A program made the translations under genes and the position numbers. From contig JAPTYO010000002.1 in NCBI GenBank assembly GCA_036873135.1, positions 46,429,452-46,493,451 of the forward strand: 64,000 nucleotides of DNA. Direction: 5' to 3'. The first letter of the stretch is position 1; every line of letters begins with the position of its first letter. Shown in pieces: positions 45,077-55,653 of this stretch. This DNA comes from Clarkia xantiana subsp. parviflora. Its lineage: Eukaryota; Streptophyta; Magnoliopsida; Myrtales; Onagraceae. The notes beneath the pieces are model-generated. The model ran no database searches. It was not told the origin of the DNA and worked only from the letters and a program-made list of their open reading frames with translations.

Positions 45077-46602
45077 ATAACATTTTACACACTCAGAAAA
45101 TTGGTGTTTGTCATCGATATTTCAGATTTGTTTTGCATTTGGATAAATGCATTAGAGAAGATCCTACTTAGATAGCTTTTCCTATATCCAATCACTCCAT
45201 GCCTCATAATTGTCGCCATTAAGGCTGAGCAGAATGGGACGTTCATAACCTTCTTCACTAGCCATCCTGTCTAATCATACCACATATACACAATAATGAA
45301 TGCTATTCAAGTTCGTAAGTTAAAATATAAGAATGAATAACTACATGCATTGGATGTTTAGGCGATGGATTATAATCAATAAAATTTGTTTATTGCTCAT
45401 TACCAAAGTCCCGAGTGAGCCCAATAAAATCAAATAAATTACAGTAAACTCCTTAAAACTTTTGTAATCCACACTTAGATCGGTCTTTCAAAACAGCTTA
45501 ACATAAGTGAACCGGAATGAAACTTAACTAATTCGCCGACCTAATCAAATTCGTCTCTAATCTTAGGGTTTGCATGTTATCATCAACCAAGCAAGCATTC
45601 ATAATTTTTCTATCGTAAATTATCGTATGCTACAATATTCAAATTCGGTTCGGCTACACAAAGTATGGTTTCTTCCTTTAAACTTAAGGGGAAAATTTGA
45701 ATTATTTTTTTTTCAAACTTTCGGTCTATTTACTATATCTAAAAATTCAGATTTAATATCCTAAATTCTCTAGGGCTAATTTGAAAATAAATAAAATTTA
45801 GGGACTTAATTGGAAATTCTGAAAATTTTAATTAACCTAGATTTTTTTTATCATGCAAAAACATCCATATAGTCTTAACATGCTCAATTCTAGTGCACAA
45901 ACAATTAATTGAAATCTATCGGCACTAAAACATAATCTCTACGAATCATTAATTCTAATAACATCATAAACATGTAGAAATCATCATTGATTTAATTCAA
46001 CCCCAATTTTAATAAAAAGCTAAAATATTTGGTTTAGCCCCAAAATTTGGTTTTCCAATTAATCCATGAATTCTAGATTACTTCCATTCTAAGTAACAAG
46101 CTACCATGGTAAAGATTCAATCTTTTTCATACATATACAATCAAGATTCGATCTTTCAAGTTTAGTTTGGATCAAGATTCAAACTTTCAACTACGTTATT
46201 ATTCAATTTTATACGAAGAATCTGATAACTAAAATCTTGTTAGTATCTACCCATAAACCCTAACCCTAATTATCAAGATTACAATTCATCAAATTAGGGC
46301 TCACTAGTAATTCGGGATTTTGGGAGGTGTGACACTATGTAACCCACCCACATCGGCGCGATAGTTCTGCGAGACATGGGGCGGTGGTACAGCGATACCG
46401 GCGTGGCGTTGCAGCTTGGGGTGCGGCGGCGATGACGTCGTGATACACGATAACGATGTGGCTAGGTCCAAAATTTCGGACCTTGTCTCAGTTTTTTTAA
46501 CGACTAAGAAATCTCGTTTTATCCCAATTAAACTAGTGTATTCATGAACCCTAATTCCAAAGCTGAATACCAATCACAAACTGTAAACACAACCTATACT
46601 AG
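45077..46602 (-). other. Probable leader and decayed interior of a minus-strand copia element
   Basis: No protein is recognised; the region is AT-rich with only short frames. It lies inside a copia primer site and LTR to its right, so it should be the leader/gag side of that element. Together with 33091-34138 it is the pre-insertion sequence into which B integrated. Confidence 0.45.
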
Positions 46603-46614
46603 CTCTGATGCCAC
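46600..46614 (-). other. Copia primer binding site
   Basis: The minus strand reads AGTGGCATCAGAGCT next to the LTR, one base away from TGGTATCAGAGC, the common site complementary to initiator Met-tRNA in plant copia elements. Confidence 0.75.
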
Positions 46615-47119
46615 TGTTGGAAATAATGAATTACCACACACAAAACGATTACTTTACTAACCGTTCTTGGCGAGATTATCCCACGTGTCCTAGCATGATG
46701 ATTGGGCTCTTTCTTGATCTTCAAGCTCCTTAGCTCCCAGGCGTCTTCAACAAGGTTATTTCGCGGTTTACCGACCGGAGTACTTCATTTTCGCACTTTG
46801 CAGAAAAGATGACTCTATTCTCCACGAACTAAACCTCACACTATGGAAGAAGTCGACTAGGGTCTAGGCAGTAGGGTTTTGTCGCTAAACTCTCTATTGA
46901 TGGTGTGAATGATTAATGACACAATAACTTGTGAGAGACAAGTATGTCTGACAAAATTATTCTCCTTATATAGGGGGAGGATGTTATTTGTTTCCAAATT
47001 ATACATAGGTAAAGATTGACAACAATATATATATTTAATTCCGTGGATATAGATATAAATATTCTATTAAGAATATTATATATATATATATAACTTTCAA
47101 ATATATCTTTAACTCAACA
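46615..47119 (-). repeat. Copia 5' LTR (about 505 bp)
   Basis: It has TGTTG...CAACA ends, a primer site on the inner side and, on the minus strand, TATATAAGG near 46968-46976. The outer border at CAACA (47119) is inferred from the terminal inverted repeat. If it belongs with the pol remnant at 31418-33090, this copia element held element B. Its 3' LTR is not seen. Confidence 0.65.
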
Positions 47120-47214
47120 AATATAACTACTGCGATTACTTAAGGAGATTAAGAAATTTAATGCTTGAGGAAATCTTATTACTTATACCTCAATTGGGTT
47201 AGGTTAATGAGCTA

Positions 47215-47400
47215 CAAAGTGACAAATTATATTGATTCATGTCCCCATCTGTGTCTCGCAGAGCCCGTAAGGGTAAGGTGATGTCTATGAATACTTTTCT
47301 ATTACTTTTCTATTCTTATAATTAGGAGCGGAGATTGAACCACTGACCTTTGGTTAACGGATGAAACGTTGAACCACCGCACCTTATTACATTACATGTT
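47215..47400 (-). repeat. Possible tRNA-derived SINE remnant
   Basis: On the minus strand a box-A-like GGTGCGGTGGTTCAACG is followed about 30 bases on by GTGGTTCAATCTCCG, close to the pol III box B GGTTCRANYCC. The downstream body runs into 'ccttacccttacgggctctgcgag'. No clear tail or duplicate was found, so this is tentative. Confidence 0.35.
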
Positions 47401-48267
47401 TTGATTATTCATCACCATTAACAATAATATCGCCGCACCTCGGTTCTCTCTCCACGATTTTCTCCAATTGGGTTACTCCTCGTGCATAGTTAAAGATAAT
47501 TATGGAAAACTTGCTAATGTATATATATCATGTTGATAAATGTTATTCTTTCTTCCAAAGATTGGAGCAGCTTTATTCCAATTCTATGTAAAGAAAAGGA
47601 GACGCTAAATTAAAGAAGGGTATCAAAGAATTTCTTCCTAAAAGTTTCCACTAAATAATAAAATATCAATCCTTATAAATGACATCTCTAGAATTTACCC
47701 TACAACATTTGATTGTTTTGGATGGAAACCACTTACTTGTTTATATAAACATTTTACAAATTCTATTAAATGAACAAAAAGTTAATTATGATACATATAT
47801 ATAGTTTGACTCGTGTATAATTGTATGTAATTCGACTATCTTATCATGTTCATTGCAGTTATATATATGGATGAAACTAGCAACTATTTTTAAAAATATA
47901 TAGCTTACTTTCCATATAAAAATATTTTGGTTTTAACATTTACTTATTTAAAAAATAAATATTTATTTTGAAATCGTACCCTCCCTACTCTGGAGTCTGG
48001 ACGTATCCCTATGAGACAAAAGTTAAGATTTCTTCCTGACAATAACATACATACATGAACGATGCATGGGTGGTCAATGTTGGAGTGATTATGGTAGGTA
48101 GGTAATTAATGTTGAAGGTATCAAATGAAGATGCGTTTCAAGTGTTAAGATGAAGAATAAGTTTTTTTTTTTTTAAATTTTTTAAATTATTTGAGTTCTA
48201 GAAAAGAGAGGAAAAATAAAAACAAAAGTAGAGGAAATATGGAAAAAACACAACCTTTCAAATGGTT
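47401..48267. other. AT-rich spacer, nothing recognised
   Basis: I see no open frame, terminal repeat or RNA gene. Short A/T runs are frequent (for example near 48163-48176). Confidence 0.6.
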
Positions 48268-48409
48268 TTTTTTTTATGAATGTCGAACTTTATTGAAATA
48301 AAAACTGTTACACACTACAAAATAGAAAAAATCCGCGCTAGAGAGATTGGTTAACATCAAATTCCCGAACTAGTAGTGCGGCTACTAACAAAACAACATA
48401 AGCAAATAC
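48268..48409 (-). repeat. Possible LINE 3' end with poly(A) tail
   Basis: On the minus strand a ~140-base sequence ends with TTTCAATAAAGTTCGACATT and then a run of ten A residues. A poly(A) signal followed by an A tail without LTR ends is typical of retroposed 3' ends such as truncated plant L1. It adjoins the copia LTR end at 48410. No coding part is present. Confidence 0.35.
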
Positions 48410-48554
48410 TGAAGGATCTAGGGGATTAATGCTACGGAAACAAAAACACTAGATACGTGCATGGTAACTAATACGCAGCGGAAGAAGGTGCACATACCTA
48501 TACCGTTTCCTGTAGCCCAGGACCTTTGAGGGGAGTTCTCGATCCGCCGGACGG
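48410..48554 (-). repeat. Copia 3' LTR, outer part (split by element E)
   Basis: On the minus strand this part ends CCCCTAGATCCTTCA, matching the end of the LTR at 30839-31417. Its last five bases GACGG (48550-48554) are the target site of E. The rest of the LTR is at 59638-60093. Confidence 0.65.
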
Positions 48555-49274
48555 TGTTGGATCACGGTGGAACTCCGGTACGATCTTTGACGGCGATCCT
48601 AGCTCCTTCGCCCCACGCAATCCTGCAAGAAGGGATAAACCGGGCGGTGACCCAGAATCCCTCTCCGATGCTTAAATGAGTATCTCGTATGAACTGGCAA
48701 GCAGTAATCTCAAGTAGCGTATCTCAAAAACGTAATGTGATCTGAGGTAACCTCTGCCCTTTTATAGGCGGAGAGGTACCTCAGTTACCTGGTGAACCGT
48801 TGGGGTGGTTAGCCCATATTCCGCGTATCTCGGGCACGATCCCGCCTGTCTAGGCCATGATCTCGCTTATCTCGGCCACGCCCCGCGTATCTCGGCCACG
48901 CTCCGCGTATCTCAGCCACGCTTCGCGTATCTCGGCCACGCCCTGCGTATCTCGGCCTCATCCTCTGATAGCAAGTCCCGACTAATATCGGGGACTCTAG
49001 ATTTATCTCATTGTGTCACCGCTCGGGGCCCCTCGTCATCCTGACAGGGCCAATCATTCTCAGGGATTCATCATCGGGGCCTACTAAAAGGCATCTCATC
49101 GGGTGCATCCAGCTCACCTATCGGGACCGACTCTGTCGGGACCTTTCATCATCGGGACTCCCTCTGTCGAGACCCTTCACCTTTGGTCTTCTTGACCTCC
49201 ATTTTAGGGCCCAGTGGGCCTATTCACTGTTTCCTCGCCGTTAAAGGGCCTAACGGCCATAGCGAAACCCATCA
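48555..49274 (-). repeat. 3' LTR of element E (720 bp)
   Basis: TGTTGGATCACGG to AAACCCATCA. The TATA inverted repeat is at 48742-48784, and CGCGTATCTCGGCCACG-type repeats are at 48820-48955. Confidence 0.95.
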
Positions 49275-49653
49275 TTTGCCCCCAAGACATGAGGGACTTA
49301 CAGTTCGTCGTGTCTTTCAACTCTCGACCTCCCGACATCGGAGTCGGGGACCTTTCCCTTGGTATGGTCACTCGATACAAATCTTCTCGTTCACGTTTCC
49401 TCGATCCCTTGAGGATAATCACCAAATCCGAGAAGACTCCTCGGTTCTCCTGTCATTAAATGCAGTAGATAACGAAGCGACTTTGGCACCCGTGCCTGAT
49501 TTTTCGCGCCTGCTTTTTCTGAAAAAGTGCTTTTCAGGCAGTTTCATCATTGCACCCGTTGCCATTCTGCACGTTTCATCTCAACGGTCCAGATCAAAAC
49601 GCTTCAACTACGACGATTCAGATCAAAGCGTCCCTTCGACTGTCCTCTTCGCC

Positions 49654-49660
49654 TATAAAA
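49654..49660 (+). promoter_or_regulatory. TATA box of the extra gene in element E
   Basis: TATAAAA in the context cgcctataaaacc is 181 bases upstream of the ATG at 49835, in the same context as in B. Confidence 0.7.
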
Positions 49661-49834
49661 CCTTAACGGTGGGCACAGTTTCACTTTTACAGTTTCTGAA
49701 ATTTCGAAAGCTCTCTGCAACTTCTGAGAACTTCAAACTCTGCGATTTCGAAGACCCAAGTGCTCCTCCGGCCTCCTGTTCTTCCAAGTAACTTTCCGAC
49801 AACGTCAAGTTCATCCTTCCAGCCTCCAATCATC

Positions 49835-52618
49835 ATGTCTGGTAAGGATTTCTTCCTGGTTACTCGTGTATCTTTTCCTTCATCTCTGCTTAGTTTGTTT
49901 GCAATTTCCCGGAAAACCCAATGTACCTTTCCTTGCCATGGCTGATTTCAGACAGTGGATCTAGTTCCGAGGGGAGAAAGCCCTTCAACTTCGACTATGC
50001 ACTCAACGAGATTTCCAGCACTGCTTACGATGCAGCTCTCCGGGAGGGATGCATCACCTCTACCTGGGAACCTCGCTTCCCATATCCCTGGCCCCGCCCC
50101 TCGAGTAACCTTGAGGTTACTCGTCCCCGGAAAGGGGAGGTGTTTGTCTCTACGGGGCAAATATCAGCGGGGATTAGATTCCCCTTCTGTGGCAATCTGG
50201 TCGAGATGTGCCAGCACTACAAGACGCATCCGACCACCTTCTCTCCCCACGCCATACGCTTGTGGAACGCCTTCCAGGTCCTCTGCTTCCGACAGAAGTG
50301 GGTTTACAGCCTCAAGCTCTTCAGAACCTTCTACGGGATGAAGTGCAACGAGGCGGGGGTCTGTGCCTTCTACCCCCGTATGCCGAAGTGGAACAAGACG
50401 CAACTCGGGTTGTGCAACTGGACCAGTGACACCTGGAAGGTGGTCAAGGGTCGGGGACTCCTAGTCGACACGGGGTCCGATAACAGTGGATGGAAGAGGA
50501 GCTACTTCTTCATCCAGAACTCCTCGATCCCGTGGCCCCGATGGTAGGTGGAAGAGGACTCTCCTCCCGATTACCACACCTATTACGATGAAGACTTCCA
50601 GACCCTTCAACTCATCCAGCTCTACCGATGGGGGGAGTCCTATACTCCCCTCGACGCCAATTCTCTCGTGGAGCGGGACCTGGTGAATGCCGGGATCCAA
50701 CTCCTCGACATAGTCTCCGGGGGTCAGCTCTTCGACGACCCCTCCAATATGGTTCCCTGGGTGACATCTTTAACCTCTGTTTTTTACTGTTTGCAGCTAA
50801 GAAGGTATCCGTGCTGACCAATCTGATCCTTAAGCAGGGGGAGACCGATGCTGGCCGCCCTACGCGGAAGAGGAAGTCAGCCAAGAAGGCTGCTGCTCCA
50901 TCGGGATCTCCTTCCGCGGAGCGGCCAAAGCGGAGCCGTGTGGAGGTGGACAAGCTCTTTGACGTCAAGAACGCTGAAGAAGGTAAAAAGCTCCGCCTCG
51001 CTATTAAATCGTACAGGAAGCTGGTTCTGAAGGAGTTGATTCCTTCGACCATGGAGGCCCGCATCGCCGATGTCAAACGTGTCCTCAGAGGGGAAACTCA
51101 TCGTGTCCTGAAGGCGGGCTACTACAACTACCGCGGGAAGGACCAATATGTTTCCCGGCGCATTGTTTGGTGTAAGGGCCCTAACGAACTTCATGATTAT
51201 GTTACTGAAGCCTCCTCTCGTCCTCTAGGTGCAGTTCACTCGGGGACTCCGTCGGGTGCTGGAGCCTCAGCCGGTGCACCACCTTCCGCAGGGGCGCCTC
51301 CTTCTGCAGGGGCACCACTTTTCTCCAGCGGAGAGACCCCGACCGGCGAACAATTTCGTCGGGTGTAGAGCCTGGACTCCTCCAAGAAGACCGATGAGGG
51401 TGGCTCCATTCGCCATCGTCGGAGGACGGGGCAGTCCCCACTGAAACCAACCTCCAAGGGGCTGCCCCCCTCGCCTTCTTCACAACAACAGCGACAACCG
51501 TCGCCCATCCACGACTTCACTCCTTCCCCAGCCCGGGGTGAGTCGGAGGCACGCCACTCCACGACTCAAGTCGGCCCTTCTCTTCTCCCCCTCGACGGGA
51601 GTTTTTACAAGGTCCTCGACCCCGCCCAGAAGGATGCTCCCTGGGCCCCGATCCAAACGCTACAAGGGGTCCAGCTTCGACAAGGGGACACATACCCGGA
51701 GCTGGCTGTACACCGTGTAGCAGGCTCAATCCTGCCTACTATGAGGTATCCGATCTCCTTGGATCGGGAGGAGATGCGCCGGGATGTACAGGAGATGTGC
51801 ATGCGTCGGGTAGAGGTAAGACTTCTACTTTTCCCTTCTTCATCAATAAGACCAGTTGCTCATCTACTAACACTCCTCTTCCTTCCTTCACAGGAGATGG
51901 GGGACATCAACCGTTTCCTGGGGTACATCTTCGCCTACGAAGAGGCCCTGGAGCAGGAGCGGGCTAAGGGGGCTCTCGCAGTCATTGCTAAGCTCGAGGA
52001 GGATCTCGCGGCCTCCGAGTCTTCGCGGGGAAAACTGGCCAAGGAGCAGGCCATCCTCGACCGAAAGACTCGGGACCTCCAAAAGCAGGTCCGTGACTTC
52101 GAGGGGCTCCTAAAGCGGGGGCGGCAGGATCGGCGGGTTGCTGAGGACAAGCTGGTCCTGAAAAGAAGGCTCTGGAGGAGCAAATCGCTGAGGTTCCTGC
52201 GCAGCTGGTCGCGGCCGAGACCAAGGGCCGGGAGGTTTATCGGAGATCCGCAGACTTCCAGGCTGATGCTGTAAAGTTCTGCAGCGCGGAGGTGGAGAAC
52301 ACCCTCTTCAATGCCGTTGAGGAACTCCACCTGGAGTATGGCGACGCCATCAACTTCGAAAAGTCTCCTTCTCTCGCTCCCTTCGCGAAGAAATACTTTG
52401 CTCTCTCGGAGGAGAGTGATGAGGGGAGCACTCCCGCGATTGTTGAAGACACAGCGGAGCCTCCAAGTGCTGACGCCCCGATAATCGACCCTCCAGCGGC
52501 TGAACCTGTGGAGCCTTCTGCCACAGACCTCGTGGACCCTGCTCCTGTTGATGCCGCCGACAAGGACCAAGCCTTACTGCTTATCTTTAGAGTCCTTGTA
52601 TTTTCCCCATTTTTGTAA
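49835..52618 (+). pseudogene. Antisense extra gene (aORF) of element E, four exons, broken
   Basis: Exons are at 49835-49841, 49952-50760, 50802-51815 and from 51894. Exon 2 holds RFPFCGNLVEMCQHYKTHP and GSDNSGWKRSYFFIQ. Exon 3 holds RKRKSAKKAAAPSG, RVLKAGYYNYRGKDQYV and an SAGAPP-repeat linker. Exon 4 is the coiled coil with FNAVEELHLEYGDAINF. Stops lie at 50545-50547 (Glu site) and 51366-51368 (Glu site); one base is missing near 52160 (CTGAAAAG for CTCGAGAAG in B). The family stop TAA is TTA at 52574-52576, so the last frame runs on to 52618. Compared with B the exon and intron borders are kept exactly. Confidence 0.8.
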
Positions 52619-53408
52619 TCCTCGGGCCTTTGAGCCCTTATGAATATCAGACTTTCATAGTTCCGATTTTCCATTGCACTTCTCAAAGCGACTTCACTTA
52701 CTTAAGGCGAAACCTCGACACTTAAGATATTTTCGCACATCACTTAAGACGATTTAACAACTTGCACCACTTAAGGCGACTTAATATCACGCACCACTTA
52801 AGGCGACTTTCCAGTACTTAGAATAAACCTAAGAACCATGCATCACTTAAGACGACTTAATCTCGTGCATCACTTAAGACGACTTAATCTCGTGCATCAC
52901 TTAAGACGACTTAATCTCGTGCATCACTTAAGACGACTTAACAACACTTAGAATAAATCTAAGAATCATGCATCACTTAAGACGACTTAATCTCGTGCAT
53001 CACTTAAGACGACTTAATCTCGTGCATCACTTAAGACGACTTAACAACACTTAGAATAAATCTAAGAATCATGCATCACTTAAGACGGCTTTTCTCGTGC
53101 GCCACTTAAGGCGACTTTACCTCGCGCACCACTTAAGGCGACTTTACCTCGCGCAACACTTAAGGCGACTTAATCTCGCGCACCACTTAAGGCGACTTTT
53201 AATCAACACTTAGAATAAATCCAAGAATAATCTGATTGGAAGCAACCTCTTTATTCATTGATGGCACAGAACTTGCTTACATCGAATCAAACATTAAATA
53301 ACATACACCACTTCAGGCGATTTTACATCGGGCACCACTGAAGGCGACTTTTTATCGGGCACCACTTAAGGTGACTTTTCATCGGGCACCACTTAAGGCG
53401 ACTTTTCA
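52619..53408. repeat. Spacer between convergent 3' ends in element E: 27-bp CTTAAG repeats
   Basis: The core is a 27-base unit, CACTTAAGACGACTTAATCT plus CGTGCAT, repeated at 52840-53200 and changing to CACTTAAGGCGACTT units at 53100-53408. The hairpin-like CTTAGAATAAATCTAAG recurs at 52946-52962 and 53047-53063, with variants near 52817 and 53209. On the minus strand AATGAATAAAG lies near 53251-53261, about 150 bases beyond the pol stop. No protein is encoded. Confidence 0.88.
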
Positions 53409-54944
53409 TCAAGCATGACATTTCTTCAAGTGTTCGCCACTAAAAGAATTCTTCAATACTCTGCCATCGAGGTCTTTCAACTTGTACGCATTCGGAGCTG
53501 GCATCCCCACGACCTTGTAAGGTCCTTCCCATTTTGGTGACATCTTGTTGATTCGATCCAAAAGGGTAAACTCGTTACGACGCCAAACCAGCTCCCCGAC
53601 GAAGAATTGTCGGGACTTAACTCGCCGATTGTAATACCTGGCCGTCGCCAAACGCATTCGAGCTTGGACTTCATCGGCTTCCCGCTTCTTCTCTACGAGC
53701 AAGTCCAAATCCAGACGTCTCATCTCATCATTCGTCAAAGGCTCGTAATATCTCATTCGATGGGACGCCACAGCTACCTCCACGGGAGCAACAGCCTCCG
53801 TGCCATAAACAAGGCCAAATGGAGTCTCCCCAGTTGATCGTTTGGGTGTCGTTCTAACAGCCCAAAGCACATTTTCCAGCTCGTTCAGCCATTTGCCCTT
53901 CAATACATAGACCCTCTTCTTCAGGCCATCCATCATGATTTTGTTGGCCGCTTCCACCTGGCAATTAGTCTGAGCATTGTGGACAGAAGCTGTCCGATGC
54001 TCGACATTTAACTCCTCTAGATACTCCTTCACTTGAGCTCCGTTAAACGGTGGACCATTATTGCTGATCACCACCTTAGGAATCCCGTATCTGGACACAA
54101 TATGAGTCTGGAGAAACTTGACGATCTGGTTCCCCGTCGTCTTGGCCATCGCCTTTGCTTCTATCCATTTCGAAAAATAATCGATAGCTACAAGAAAATA
54201 CTTACACTGACCTTGTGCTTGCGGAAGAGGTCGCACCAAGTCGATGCCCCACTGCGCAAAGGGCCAAACACTCTTGATGGACGTCAGATTAGCAGCTGGA
54301 GTTATATTCGGGTCATACCTCTGGCACGCATCACAGGATTGTACCAACGGCGTCGCCTCCTTGCTCATTGTAGGCCAATAATAACCCAAGTTCAGCACCT
54401 TCCTCATAATGGATCGGGCTCCTTCGTGACAAGCCGCGACCCCTTCGTGCACCTCCCTCAGGATTCGACTTGTGTCAGGCTCAGCCACACACTTCAAGTA
54501 CGGAGTCGAAAACCAGCCCTTCTTGTATAGCTGATTGTCCAGCATCACGTAATTAACCGCGATCCGACGTATCCTGTCAGGTATCACTTCATTATCGGGG
54601 ACTGCCCCCGTAGTCAGGTACGCGACTATCGGGGTCATCCAAGTAGGCTCCTCCTCCGATCCTACTTCAATAGCACACACCTGTGTCGGGTCGGTGGTTG
54701 ACAAGATCACCTTCTCCAAGAAGTGCACCTTCCGATTTTCCTCCAAGGGTGCCCCCAAAGAAAATTTGCTCAAGGCATCCGCTTCCACATTTTCTTCCCT
54801 TGGGATCGCCTCAATGTCGAAGCTTTTGAAGCTCTCCTTCAAGACTTGCACCTCACGAATGTACTTTCTCATCATCGGGCTCTTCGCCTCGTACCGCCCT
54901 TGGACTTGATTCACGATCAGGCCCGCATCACACTTTACTCTCAA
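53409..54944 (-). pseudogene. Element E second RNaseH (end) and integrase with Asp-to-Asn change
   Basis: The segment is open for 511 residues from RVKCDAGLIVNQ to the pol stop. The integrase finger (HEGVAACH, CDACQR) is present. In the catalytic core the first Asp (GIDLVRP) and the Glu (QVEAANK) remain, but the second Asp motif reads ISNNGPPF instead of ISDNGPPF (near 54060), and NGQVES has become NCQVEA. Loss of this Asp would abolish DDE strand transfer. The N-terminal half of the second RNaseH (MYTDGTSIS, NNEAEYEAL) is at 54941-55126 in another frame because of a one-base loss near 54962. Confidence 0.9.
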
Positions 54945-55653
54945 GTGAGCAACTCCCGTACCTTAGCAATTTTCAGGCCCGTGATAAGAGCCTCATACTC
55001 AGCTTCGTTGTTCGTGGCTCTGAACGTTAAAGCCAAGGCATATCGAAGCGGCTCGCCTCCGCCTAGTGGTATCAACACAAAGCCTGCTCCTGATCCGTCT
55101 GAAATCGAGGTGCCATCCGTGTACATCTCCCAGGTATTTTCCTCGTTTGGCTATTCTGATTGCTCTGCCATCTCTGGTTGTTCTGCTATCGGGACCTCCA
55201 TGGTTGCCCCCTCTACAGGGCCCGCTTATTCCAGATAAGGGGCTGTGGATTCTGCTATGAAATCCGCCAACGCCTGGCCCTTAATAGCCGTCCTTGGAGC
55301 AAAGTGTATGCGAAACTCACTGAGCTCGACTGCCCATTTAACTAATCTCCCCGACGCATCAGGTCGGTTCAAAAAATGCTTCAAAGGCTGATTCGTCAGC
55401 ACAGTAATCTCATGCGTATGGAAATAAGGCCTCAACTTCCGAGCGGTAATAATCAACGCAAAGAGATACTTCTCAACGGTGGGATAATTCATTTTAGACT
55501 TGGCAAACGCCTTGCTTAAATAATAAACGGGGACTTGATTACCCTCGACAACCTTCACTAACACAGAGCTAATGGCAAATTCAGAAAAGCCAAGTATAGA
55601 TAGAGTGGCTCGCCTGGGACCGATTTCGCCAACGGCGGAAAGGTGCAAAGGTG
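54945..55653 (-). pseudogene. Element E first RNaseH and linker, frameshifted
   Basis: LTNQPLKHFLNRP and VKWAVELSEFRIHF identify the first RNaseH and its linker. Frame is lost near 55588 (one base fewer than B in the LAVSEF block). The linker before the second RNaseH lacks part of the Glu/Gln-rich stretch seen in B and reads into a stop after STAPYLE near 55226. Confidence 0.85.

Noticed and set aside
45077..48409. Host gene in the AT-rich interval
   Set aside because: No frame above background, no splice-consistent exons, and it contains a copia primer site and LTR.
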